Of a stretch of DNA of 20,843 nucleotides, positions 14,016 to 20,843 are shown one piece after another. Origin of the DNA: an uncultured Bacteroides sp. (lineage in GTDB: Bacteria; Bacteroidota; Bacteroidia; Bacteroidales; Bacteroidaceae); contig UQTJ01000046.1 in assembly GCA_900544075.1 (NCBI GenBank), positions 1 through 20,843 on the forward strand. The letters are read 5' to 3'. How positions within the stretch are numbered: the stretch's first letter is position 1; the number at the start of each line of letters is the position of its first letter. The position numbers were made by a program, and so were the translations under genes. The notes under the pieces were generated by a model. It was not told where the DNA came from, ran no database searches, and worked only from the letters and a program-made list of their open reading frames with translations.

Positions 14016-14624
14016 ATGAAACTGATACTGATAACAACTCCAGAATATTTTGTAGAGGAGGACCAAATATTAAATGCACTCTTCGAAGAAGGGTTAGACA
14101 CATTACATCTTCGCAAGCCGGGGACAGAAGCGGTTTACGCAGAAAGACTGCTTACGCTCATACCGGAAAAATATCATAAGAAAATCGTCATACACGACCA
14201 TTTCTACTTATGCAATGAGTATAAGTTGAAAGGTATTCACCTGAACAGCCGCAATCCTATTGCCCCGGACAACTACTCCGGACATATCAGTGCTTCCTGT
14301 CATACTCTTGAAGAAGTACAGGAAGACAAGAAAACTTGCGACTATGTATTCCTAAGTCCGATATTTGACAGTATCTCAAAAGAGGGTTATTCTTCAAAAT
14401 TCACTCCTGAAGCAATACGTGAAGCCGTAAAGGCTGACATTATAGATAAGAAGGTCATTGCTTTAGGTGGTATTGATGAGGAAAATATTCTTAGAGTAAA
14501 GGATTTTGGATTCGGAGGCGCAGCCATTATGGGAGGGCTCTGGTCCAAATTCAACCATAGTTTTGACAACAATTATCAAGAACTTATAGACCATTTCAGA
14601 AAGTTAAAACGACTTGCGGACTAA
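14016..14624 (+). CDS. TenI/ThiE-like protein (second thiamin-phosphate-synthase homologue)
   Basis: The ATG at 14016 gives 202 residues starting MKLILITTPEYF; a TTG 39 bases earlier is in frame but falls upstream of the predicted promoter start. It is a ThiE/TenI TIM barrel with HLRKPG (31-36), IHD (59-61), LSPIFDSISKEGY (113-125) and phosphate-binding IALGGI (148-153) and IMGGLW. It lacks the GPxFxTxTK motif of true ThiE. TenI of B. subtilis is a thiazole tautomerase, but the position of its catalytic His122 seems to be a proline here, so that activity is not assured. It probably acts in thiazole or thiamin metabolism. It follows thiF but seems to have its own promoter. Confidence 0.8.
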   Translation: MKLILITTPEYFVEEDQILNALFEEGLDTLHLRKPGTEAVYAERLLTLIPEKYHKKIVIHDHFYLCNEYKLKGIHLNSRNPIAPDNYSGHISASCHTLEEVQEDKKTCDYVFLSPIFDSISKEGYSSKFTPEAIREAVKADIIDKKVIALGGIDEENILRVKDFGFGGAAIMGGLWSKFNHSFDNNYQELIDHFRKLKRLAD

Positions 14625-14652
14625 ATACTTATTGTATTTTTCCTGCAAAACG

Positions 14653-14684
14653 TTTGACTTACTTATATAAATGGTATAACTTTG
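14653..14684 (+). promoter_or_regulatory. Promoter of prs
   Basis: TTTG (14653-14656), 20 bp, then TAACTTTG (14677-14684) is a full match to the Bacteroidetes sigma-ABfr consensus, the best in the window. Transcription should start near 14691, leaving a leader of about 25 nt. Confidence 0.75.
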
Positions 14685-14715
14685 CAAACAAATCAAGGCA
14701 ATATATCTATTTACA

Positions 14716-15657
14716 ATGAACGTACAATCACCTTTTAAAGTATTCTCCGGTACAAACTCGAGATACTTGGCAGAAAAAATCTGCAACAGTTTAGGATGCG
14801 AACTTGGTAACATGAAGGTTACTCACTTTGCTGACGGAGAGTTCGCAGTGTCTTATGAAGAGTCAATCCGTGGCCAGCATGTATTCATAGTACAGTCTAC
14901 ATTCCCAAACTCAGACAACCTTATGGAGTTGCTCCTTATGATTGATGCCGCTAAGCGTGCTTCAGCAAAGAGCATTATCGCTGTAATCCCATATTTCGGT
15001 TGGGCTCGTCAGGACCGCAAGGACAAACCACGTGTTTCTATCGGTGCCAAGCTTGTAGCTGACCTTCTTAGTGTAGCAGGTATCGACCGTCTTATCACAA
15101 TGGACCTTCATGCAGACCAGATTCAGGGATTCTTCGATATTCCTGTAGACCACCTGTATGCATCTACAATCTTCGCTCCATACATTCAGTCATTGAATCT
15201 GGAGAATCTTGTAATTGCTACTCCGGACGTTGGTGGTTCCAAGCGTGCAAGTACATATGCTAAGTTCCTCGATGTTCCATTGGTTCTTTGCCACAAGACA
15301 CGTGAAAAAGCAAACGTAGTAGCTTCTATGCAAATCATCGGTGACGTGAAAGGAAAAGATGTCGTTCTTGTTGACGATATGGTTGATACAGCAGGTACTA
15401 TTACAAAAGCTGCTGACATCATGAAAGAAGCTGGAGCAAATTCAGTTAGAGCTATCGCTTCACACTGCGTTATGTCAGGTCCTGCTTCTGAACGTGTACA
15501 GAACTCTCAGTTGGAAGAAATCGTATTCACAGACAGTATTCCTTATGCAAACCGTTGCGCTAAGGTTAAACAGCTTTCAATAGCAGATATGTTCGCTGAA
15601 ACTATCCGCCGCGTGATGACTAACGAATCAATCAGCTCACAGTACTTGATTCCATAA
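14716..15657 (+). CDS. prs: Ribose-phosphate pyrophosphokinase
   Basis: The 313-residue cytoplasmic enzyme makes PRPP from ribose 5-phosphate and ATP. PRPP feeds purine, pyrimidine, NAD, histidine and tryptophan synthesis, and indirectly the aminoimidazole ribotide used by ThiC. Class I PRPP synthetase motifs are complete: the flexible catalytic loop ARQDRKDKPR (97-106), LHADQIQGFF (131-140) and the PRPP-binding loop VVLVDDMVDTAGT (216-228). The length is normal. It is a single-gene transcription unit with its own strong promoter and terminator. Confidence 0.97.
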   Translation: MNVQSPFKVFSGTNSRYLAEKICNSLGCELGNMKVTHFADGEFAVSYEESIRGQHVFIVQSTFPNSDNLMELLLMIDAAKRASAKSIIAVIPYFGWARQDRKDKPRVSIGAKLVADLLSVAGIDRLITMDLHADQIQGFFDIPVDHLYASTIFAPYIQSLNLENLVIATPDVGGSKRASTYAKFLDVPLVLCHKTREKANVVASMQIIGDVKGKDVVLVDDMVDTAGTITKAADIMKEAGANSVRAIASHCVMSGPASERVQNSQLEEIVFTDSIPYANRCAKVKQLSIADMFAETIRRVMTNESISSQYLIP

Positions 15658-15681
15658 TATTCATCGCACGATAAAAAATAT

Positions 15682-15724
15682 AAAGCGAAGAATCATAGAC
15701 ATTGTGGTTCTTCGCTTTCTTTTG
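15682..15724 (+). terminator. Intrinsic terminator of prs
   Basis: AAAGCGAAGAA (15682-15692) pairs perfectly with TTCTTCGCTTT (15708-15718) around a 15-nt loop, followed by CTTTTG. It lies 24 bp after the prs stop. Confidence 0.8.
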
Positions 15725-15754
15725 TAATATATTCTTACTCTCATTTTTTAATAT

Positions 15755-17401
15755 ATGAAATTACTCTGGTTGGATTTAAACAGTTCGTATGCACATTCAT
15801 CTCTTGCCCTGCCGGCTCTGCATGCACAGATGGCAGACGACAAAAGCATTGTGTGGGTCAAGGTTTCGGCTACCATCAACGAGAATCCGGGAATGGTGGC
15901 AGAACAAATCTATAAACACAAGCCTGATATTGTAGCATCCACATGCTGGCTCTTCAACCACGAAGCGTTACTCCATATCACATGCCGCGTAAAATCTCTG
16001 CTGCCACAGTGCAGGATAATCCTCGGAGGACCGGAGTTTCTGGGAGATAACAGAAAATTCCTTACAACAAACGATTTCATCGAAGGTATATTCAGAGGTG
16101 AAGGTGAAACCGGATTCAAACAGTGGATGAAGCATTTCGACAACAAGGAAGAATGGAAGGACATTGCCGGACTATGTTACATAGACGATAACGGAGAATA
16201 CCGCGACAACGGTATGGCAAGAGTGACAGACTTCACGGCTTTGGAATATCCTGAAAGAAGCAAGCTGTTCAACTGGGACAAGCCTTTCGTACAGTTGGAA
16301 ACTACAAGAGGATGCTTCAACACATGCGCTTTTTGCGTAAGCGGTGGCGATAAGCCGGTGCGAAATCTAAGTATAGACACTATCAGAGAAAGAATAGAAA
16401 TCATCCACAGCCATGGAATAAAGAACATACGAGTTCTGGACCGTACTTTCAACTACAACACCCGCTATGCAAAAGCATTGCTTGCCCTCTTCCGCGAATA
16501 TACGGACATAAATTTCCATCTTGAAATCCATCCGGCTTTGCTTTCTGAAGAACTGAAAGCAGAATTGAAGTCAATGCCAAAAGGACTTCTTCATCTGGAG
16601 GCCGGAATACAGAGTCTGAGAGAAATAGTACTCACCACAAGCCGGCGCGCCGGGAAACTTGAGGATGCGATGAAAGGCCTGAAGTTCCTCTGCTCGCTCG
16701 AGAATATGGAAACGCATGCCGACCTGATAGCCGGACTGCCTCACTATCATCTGAATGAGATTTTTGAGGATGTACGCACCCTGGCCGGACTGAATGCTGG
16801 AGAAATCCAGTTGGAATCGCTGAAACTGCTTCCGGGAACAGAAATGAGAAGAAGAGCAGAAGAACTTGGAATAAGATACTCTACCCTACCTCCATACGAG
16901 GTGCTTGAGACAAACGACATTACATCGGACGAACTTCAGACAGCAAGACTCCTGTCACGCCTCCTGGACGGTTTCTATAATGCAAAGGCATGGCAGAAAC
17001 TCACCCGCCGGCTGATAGTGGAGAATGACGACTTCCTGTATCATTTCCTTGAACATCTTACAAACATCGGAGTGATAGACCAGCCTATGGGATTGGAAAG
17101 AAGAGGAATAATTCTTTACAAGTTCTGCAAGAGCCATTATCCGAAATACACTCTGGATGCTACTCAGGCATGGATAGAAGCGGGAATGTCGCTCAAGAAA
17201 GAACCGGCAGAAGCAATAAGGACCAAACACGTCACACCGCCTGATGCATGGGATATAATATTCGGGGAATACGAAGAGAACATGCGCCTGTGCAAACTTC
17301 CGACAGGACAGGAAGATAATTACATATGGTATGCCTTCAACCCGGACGAACAAAGTAACGTCCCTGTATTTAAGGCAATAAGCCGGGAAATATCAGAATA
17401 A
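15755..17401 (+). CDS. B12-binding-domain radical SAM protein (DUF4080-type)
   Basis: The product is 548 residues. The first 130 resemble a cobalamin-binding domain with LGGPEF (90-95) and FRGEGE (113-118). The radical SAM cluster motif CFNTCAFC gives C187, C191 and C194. A barrel follows with LEIHPALL and LEAGIQSL, and a helical C-terminal region of about 150 residues is typical of DUF4080. Related proteins are annotated as B12-binding radical SAM enzymes, some as methyltransferases, but the substrate is not known. The DxHxxG motif of base-on/off cobalamin switching is not evident, so binding of B12 itself is uncertain. No promoter of the TAnnTTTG type was found in the gap after the prs terminator. 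It converges with nadE, with the palindromic tandem array between them. Confidence 0.85.
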   Translation: MKLLWLDLNSSYAHSSLALPALHAQMADDKSIVWVKVSATINENPGMVAEQIYKHKPDIVASTCWLFNHEALLHITCRVKSLLPQCRIILGGPEFLGDNRKFLTTNDFIEGIFRGEGETGFKQWMKHFDNKEEWKDIAGLCYIDDNGEYRDNGMARVTDFTALEYPERSKLFNWDKPFVQLETTRGCFNTCAFCVSGGDKPVRNLSIDTIRERIEIIHSHGIKNIRVLDRTFNYNTRYAKALLALFREYTDINFHLEIHPALLSEELKAELKSMPKGLLHLEAGIQSLREIVLTTSRRAGKLEDAMKGLKFLCSLENMETHADLIAGLPHYHLNEIFEDVRTLAGLNAGEIQLESLKLLPGTEMRRRAEELGIRYSTLPPYEVLETNDITSDELQTARLLSRLLDGFYNAKAWQKLTRRLIVENDDFLYHFLEHLTNIGVIDQPMGLERRGIILYKFCKSHYPKYTLDATQAWIEAGMSLKKEPAEAIRTKHVTPPDAWDIIFGEYEENMRLCKLPTGQEDNYIWYAFNPDEQSNVPVFKAISREISE

Positions 17402-17420
17402 ATTCATTGACGGAGAAAGC

Positions 17421-17508
17421 GTAACACGAACGTGTAACGGGTGGAACACGAGCGTGTCACGCGCGTAACACGAACGTGACGCGGGCGTAACACGTACGTG
17501 TAACGGTT
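17421..17508. repeat. Four 22-bp tandem repeats, each with a palindromic core
   Basis: Units begin at 17421, 17443, 17465 and 17487, an exact 22-bp period. Each starts GTAACACG or GGAACACG and contains a core of the form ACACGWRCGTGT: ACACGAACGTGT, ACACGAGCGTGT, ACACGAACGTGA and ACACGTACGTGT. The last is a perfect 12-bp palindrome. The block fills most of the gap between the convergent radical SAM gene and nadE and is followed by GGTTTCTTTTCTTTTG. It may be a bidirectional terminator, a protein-binding array or a REP-like element. Confidence 0.85.
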
Positions 17509-17554
17509 TCTTTTCTTTTGCGTTTCAGGAAAAAACTACGGATGCGTGCATAAA

Positions 17555-19492
17555 TCAGCCTATGAGTTCCTCACATTCCTTAAGCCACAAGGCAGAACTT
17601 GCATCGCTCGGCATACGCCAGTCGCCTCGAGGACTGAGTGAAACAGAACCTACCTTAGGTCCGTCAGGAAGACATGAACGCTTGAACTGCTGATTGAAGA
17701 AACGGCGACAGAAATTAGTAAGCCATTTCTTTATCGTAGTGCTGTCATATATTCCCTTGAAAGCTATCTCTGCAAGATAGTAAATCTTAGCCGGACGCAT
17801 TCCGAATCTGAGGAAATAATAAAGGAAGAAATCATGCAGTTCGTATGGACCAACAAGGTCTTCAGTCTTCTGCTTGATATTACCGTTTTCGTCGGCCGGG
17901 ATAAGTTCCGGACTGATAGGAGTATCTATAATGTCAAGCAGTGTGTTACGCGAAATAACATCTACTCCGGTCTGTGCCACCCAGTTTACAAGATAGCGCA
18001 CCAACGTCTTAGGTATGCTGGCATTCACACCGTACATCGACATATGGTCACCATTGTAAGTGGCCCAACCAAGTGCAAGTTCCGACAAATCGCCTGTACC
18101 AATCACCAGACCGCCAATCTTGTTTGCATAATCCATAAGAATCTGCGTACGTTCGCGCGCCTGACCGTTTTCGTAAGTTACGTCGTGGATGGACATATCG
18201 TGTTCAATATCCTTGAAATGCTGGATGCAGGCATCCTTGATGCTGATTTCCTTAACAGTAACCTGCAGTGAGCTCATCAGAGTAAGAGCATTGTTGTATG
18301 TACGGTCGGTGGTTCCGAAGCCCGGCATAGTGATACCTACTATACCCTTGCGCGGCAAGCCTAACTTATCGAAAGTCTTCACGCATACGAGGAGAGCCAA
18401 TGTAGAATCCAGACCGCCTGATATACCTACCACCACTGTCTTGCAGTTGGTATGAACAAGCCTTTTCGCCAATCCTGCCACCTGGATGGAGAATATCTCC
18501 TCACATCTTTCATCAAGCTGCTTTCCTCCTGCCGGTACGAACGGATGAGGGTCTACATATCTCGTGAGAGAAAGATTACGGCTGTTAACCATCTCTGTCT
18601 GAATGCGCTGTACGCCATCTGCACCATAAGCTCTGACACTCGCCGCAAATGTAGTATTGACCAGACGCTCTCCACGCAGACGCTCTACATCTATCTCGCT
18701 GACAACCAATTGCTCATCGAACGAGAAGCGTTCAGCCTCGGCAAGCAAAGTACCGTTTTCATAAATAAGCGCGTTTCCGGCAAATACCACATCTGTGGTA
18801 GACTCACCGAATCCGCATGAAGAGAACACATACCCTGCCAGACATCGTGCAGACTGCTGTGCAAGCAACGAACGGAGATACTGATGCTTGGCTATGTTTT
18901 CTGTATCGGCAGACATATTGAGGATTATCTCCGCACCCTTCAACACCAGTTCAGAACTTGGAGGAACAGGAGCCCATACATCCTCACAAATCTCTATTCC
19001 GAAACAGGTATCCGAAGTTTCGAAAAGCAAATCCTTGCCGAAAGGCACTGTCTGTCCGCAAAGTCTTACAGAAGAAATATCTTTATATGTGAGAGATGAA
19101 GCAAACCATCTCTGTTCGTAGAATTCCTTATAGTTAGGCAGATAAGTTTTAGGAACTACTCCAAGAATCTTACCTCTCTGGAACACTACCGCACAATTGG
19201 CCAAAGTAGAGTTTACCATGACAGGCAAGCCGACAATGGAAATAATATCCAACTGTCGGGTATTGTTAATCACCTGCATCAAAGCCATTTCGGCCTGTTC
19301 CAGCAGCAGCTGATGAGAAAACAGGTCGCCACATGAATATCCGGTAAGATTCAATTCCGGGAAAATCACTATCTGAACGCCCTTACCGTCGGCTATCATA
19401 ATCTGAGCCTCAGTGTGTTGAGCGTTGAATTTACAGTCGGCCACCCTTACCGCAGGAATGGCGGCCGCCACTTTTACAAAACCAAATTTCAT
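17555..19492 (-). CDS. nadE: Glutamine-dependent NAD+ synthetase
   Basis: The 645-residue product has two domains. The N-terminal nitrilase-type glutaminase carries the Glu-Lys-Cys triad as E46 (FPELNLTGYS), K115 (VPKTYLPNYKEF) and C169 (GIEICEDVW); it releases ammonia from glutamine. The C-terminal NAD synthase has the ATP pyrophosphatase loop SGGLDS (358-363) and later GTGDLSELALGWATYNGDH. It converts nicotinic acid adenine dinucleotide to NAD+. Length and architecture are those of long, glutamine-dependent NadE. The ATG at 19492 gives the expected N-terminus. It is monocistronic on the minus strand, divergent from perR, and needs PRPP-derived precursors from the pathway fed by prs. Confidence 0.96.
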   Translation of the reverse strand: MKFGFVKVAAAIPAVRVADCKFNAQHTEAQIMIADGKGVQIVIFPELNLTGYSCGDLFSHQLLLEQAEMALMQVINNTRQLDIISIVGLPVMVNSTLANCAVVFQRGKILGVVPKTYLPNYKEFYEQRWFASSLTYKDISSVRLCGQTVPFGKDLLFETSDTCFGIEICEDVWAPVPPSSELVLKGAEIILNMSADTENIAKHQYLRSLLAQQSARCLAGYVFSSCGFGESTTDVVFAGNALIYENGTLLAEAERFSFDEQLVVSEIDVERLRGERLVNTTFAASVRAYGADGVQRIQTEMVNSRNLSLTRYVDPHPFVPAGGKQLDERCEEIFSIQVAGLAKRLVHTNCKTVVVGISGGLDSTLALLVCVKTFDKLGLPRKGIVGITMPGFGTTDRTYNNALTLMSSLQVTVKEISIKDACIQHFKDIEHDMSIHDVTYENGQARERTQILMDYANKIGGLVIGTGDLSELALGWATYNGDHMSMYGVNASIPKTLVRYLVNWVAQTGVDVISRNTLLDIIDTPISPELIPADENGNIKQKTEDLVGPYELHDFFLYYFLRFGMRPAKIYYLAEIAFKGIYDSTTIKKWLTNFCRRFFNQQFKRSCLPDGPKVGSVSLSPRGDWRMPSDASSALWLKECEELIG

Positions 19493-19525
19493 ATAATTTG
19501 TTATATATATAATGTATAGCGACTA

Positions 19526-19533
19526 CAAAAATA
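19526..19533 (-). promoter_or_regulatory. Candidate -7 element of nadE
   Basis: On the minus strand TATTTTTG matches TAnnTTTG and lies 34 bp before the nadE ATG. No clear TTTG -33 element is at the normal distance, and the AT-rich surroundings make a chance match possible. Confidence 0.4.
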
Positions 19534-19596
19534 CAAATTATTCTTTTGCTCAGCAGTAAAGCCAAAAGTAAAAAAAACAAAAAACTAAGTTTGGAA

Positions 19597-19627
19597 CTTG
19601 TGGATTAAAAAAAAGTTTGTATCTTTG
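19597..19627 (+). promoter_or_regulatory. Promoter of perR-rubrerythrin
   Basis: TATCTTTG (19620-19627) is a full -7 match; CTTG (19597-19600) is a 3-of-4 -33 match with 19 bp spacing. Transcription should start at about 19634, a little upstream of the palindromic operator. Confidence 0.65.
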
Positions 19628-19642
19628 CCATTGAAATAAAAT

Positions 19643-19655
19643 TGTAATAATTACA
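19643..19655 (+). promoter_or_regulatory. PerR-box-like operator in the perR leader
   Basis: TGTAAT-A-ATTACA is a perfect 6-1-6 palindrome 15 bp past the -7 element. The 15-base window agrees at 11 of 14 defined positions with the B. subtilis PerR box TTATAATnATTATAA. Bound repressor would block early transcription, implying autoregulation of the perR-rubrerythrin unit. Confidence 0.6.
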
Positions 19656-19670
19656 GAATTGAAAGAGAGT

Positions 19671-20093
19671 ATGAACGTTTACGAATATTTGCTTAGTTAT
19701 GAAATAAAGCCATCCGTACAACGCATCGCAATTATGGACTATCTGCTGAAGCACCATACTCATCCCTGTATAGATGAGATATACATGGCCCTGCACGATG
19801 ATATTCCTACCCTTTCAAAAACAACTGTATATAACACGCTGAAGTTGTTTGTTGAACATGGAGCCGCAAAGATGCTTACGATAGACGAGCGCAACGCTTG
19901 TTTTGATGGTGATACATCTGCGCACGCACATTTCCAGTGCAAATGCTGCGGTAAAATCTATGACATGCCAATGCACGTCAACGAAATAGAAATGAGTGAT
20001 ATGGCAGACAAAGGATTCAGTGTTGAAGAGGTACACAATTATTACAAGGGTGTCTGCCCTGAATGCAAGAAAAACAATTCCGACAAAAACTGA
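19671..20093 (+). CDS. perR: PerR-type peroxide-responsive Fur-family repressor
   Basis: The ATG at 19671 gives 140 residues; a TTG 12 bases upstream is in frame but less likely. A winged helix with SKTTVYNTLKLF (49-60) is followed by a dimerisation domain. The structural zinc site has C90/C93 (CKCC) and C129/C132 (CPEC). The five regulatory-metal ligands of B. subtilis PerR (H37, D85, H91, H93, D104) correspond at a constant offset of six to H31, D79, H85, H87 and D98. Having Asp rather than Glu at the last position favours PerR over Fur. It should sense hydrogen peroxide by iron-catalysed histidine oxidation. It lies 48 bp upstream of rubrerythrin, a typical PerR target, with a PerR-like palindrome in its own leader. 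Fur or Zur function is less likely. Confidence 0.88.
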   Translation: MNVYEYLLSYEIKPSVQRIAIMDYLLKHHTHPCIDEIYMALHDDIPTLSKTTVYNTLKLFVEHGAAKMLTIDERNACFDGDTSAHAHFQCKCCGKIYDMPMHVNEIEMSDMADKGFSVEEVHNYYKGVCPECKKNNSDKN

Positions 20094-20141
20094 AGTCGGA
20101 CTGAAAATATTAATTTAACAACTAACTAACTTATTACTATT

Positions 20142-20693
20142 ATGAAGAAATTTATCTGTACAGTATGTGGTTACATCCACGAAGGTGATTCAGCTCCTGA
20201 AAAGTGTCCATTGTGTAAAGCTCCAGCTTCTAAGTTCAAAGAAATGGAAGAAACAGAAGGTGGTCTTCAGTTTGCAGACGAACACGTTATCGGCGTAGCT
20301 AAAGGTTGCGACGAAGAAATGATTAAGGACCTTAACAACCACTTCATGGGCGAATGTACAGAAGTAGGTATGTACTTGGCTATGAGCCGTCAGGCTGACC
20401 GCGAAGGCTATCCTGAAATCGCAGAAGCTTTCAAACGTTACGCTTGGGAAGAAGCTGAACACGCTGCCAAGTTCGCTGAACTTCTTGGCGACTGCGTATG
20501 GGATACTAAGACTAACCTTGAAAAGCGTATGAACGCTGAAAGCGGTGCTTGCGCTGACAAGAAGCGTATCGCTACCCGTGCTAAAGCTCTTAACCTTGAC
20601 GCTATCCACGATACAGTTCACGAAATGGCTAAGGACGAAGCTCGTCACGGAAAAGGTTTCGAAGGTTTGTACAACAGATACTTCAAGAAATAA
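20142..20693 (+). CDS. Reverse rubrerythrin (peroxide reductase)
   Basis: The 183-residue cytoplasmic protein has the domains in reverse order. A rubredoxin-like iron site comes first (C6, C9 in CTVCGY and C22, C25 in CPLCKAP). A ferritin-like diiron domain follows (about 55-183) with E-x2-H motifs at E104/H107 (EEAEH) and E166/H169 (DEARH), and a further glutamate in HFMGECTEVG. Reverse rubrerythrins reduce hydrogen peroxide (and in some clostridia respond to oxygen) using electrons from NAD(P)H via redox partners. All metal ligands seem intact. It follows the PerR-type gene by 48 bp and ends in a strong terminator, so the two are likely one transcript. Codons are strongly biased, as for a highly expressed gene. 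Confidence 0.93.
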   Translation: MKKFICTVCGYIHEGDSAPEKCPLCKAPASKFKEMEETEGGLQFADEHVIGVAKGCDEEMIKDLNNHFMGECTEVGMYLAMSRQADREGYPEIAEAFKRYAWEEAEHAAKFAELLGDCVWDTKTNLEKRMNAESGACADKKRIATRAKALNLDAIHDTVHEMAKDEARHGKGFEGLYNRYFKK

Positions 20694-20719
20694 TATACTA
20701 TCAACCGATAGATTTATGC

Positions 20720-20750
20720 CAGGCGCACCGAAAGGTGTGCCTGTTTTTTT
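20720..20750 (+). terminator. Intrinsic terminator after rubrerythrin
   Basis: CAGGCGCACC (20720-20729) and GGTGTGCCTG (20734-20743) form a 10-bp stem (one G-U pair) with a GAAA tetraloop, followed by seven T residues. This is the clearest terminator in the window. Confidence 0.93.
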
Positions 20751-20843
20751 GTAAATATTTTCTAAAAGAGGTTATTCTCCAAAATATCAAAAGCTTTATC
20801 TATGTACTTTAACATATAACAAAAACCAGCCGATAAACAATAC

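Noticed and set aside
14623..14642. AAATAC/GTATTT hairpin with T residues after the TenI-like gene.
   Set aside because: The stem is only 6 bp, A/T-rich and overlaps the stop codon; too weak to call a terminator.
17421..17508. The 22-bp repeats as a small CRISPR array.
   Set aside because: The units are directly contiguous with no spacers and there are no cas genes in the window.
20751..20843. Final 93 bp after the rubrerythrin terminator.
   Set aside because: AT-rich, with no coding frame, promoter match or repeat that I could support.

Overview
This window looks like a chromosomal segment of a gut-type Bacteroidales (Bacteroides, Phocaeicola or Prevotella). The evidence is several promoters of the Bacteroidetes form (TTTG, about 20 bp, TAnnTTTG), mostly weak Shine-Dalgarno sequences, a fimbrillin-type lipoprotein, AAA-ATPase-like/PD-(D/E)XK genes in tandem, and anaerobe genes (ThiH rather than ThiO, reverse rubrerythrin). 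There is no rRNA, tRNA or CRISPR array, so the genus cannot be fixed.

Positions 1-7093 are accessory. Three tandem minus-strand copies of an AAA-ATPase-like/PD-(D/E)XK protein (the third cut by the window edge) share almost identical ends, are separated by about 45 bp of A/T-rich repeat, and appear to be driven by one promoter near 3704-3733. Upstream on the same strand is a GC-rich lipoprotein joining a fimbrillin-like domain to eight exact 21-residue leucine-rich repeats. Before it lies a membrane-anchored AraC-type regulator with about seven membrane segments. Between those two genes is a pair of GAGGGACAAT direct repeats 22 bp apart, just upstream of a possible -7 element.

Positions 7094-7943 are about 850 bp of AT-rich non-coding DNA with operator-like palindromic repeats and one copy of a dispersed 26-bp repeat.

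Positions 7944-14624 hold a thiamin locus: promoter, TPP riboswitch, thiS, thiE, thiG, thiC, thiH, thiF and a second ThiE/TenI-like gene. ThiC makes the pyrimidine; ThiF, ThiS, ThiG and ThiH make the thiazole; ThiE joins them. thiD, thiL and a cysteine desulfurase are not in the window. A four-helix-bundle gene bounded by inverted A/T-rich repeats sits between thiC and thiH like a small inserted cassette, and a terminator-like hairpin lies between thiH and thiF.

Positions 14653-20750 are housekeeping and stress genes: prs with promoter and terminator, a B12-binding radical SAM protein, an exact 22-bp x 4 palindromic tandem repeat between convergent genes, minus-strand nadE, then a PerR-type repressor with a perfect 6-1-6 palindrome in its leader followed by a reverse rubrerythrin and a strong terminator. 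prs and nadE both belong to nucleotide/NAD cofactor metabolism; perR and rubrerythrin form a peroxide-defence unit. Positions 20751-20843 show no recognisable feature.
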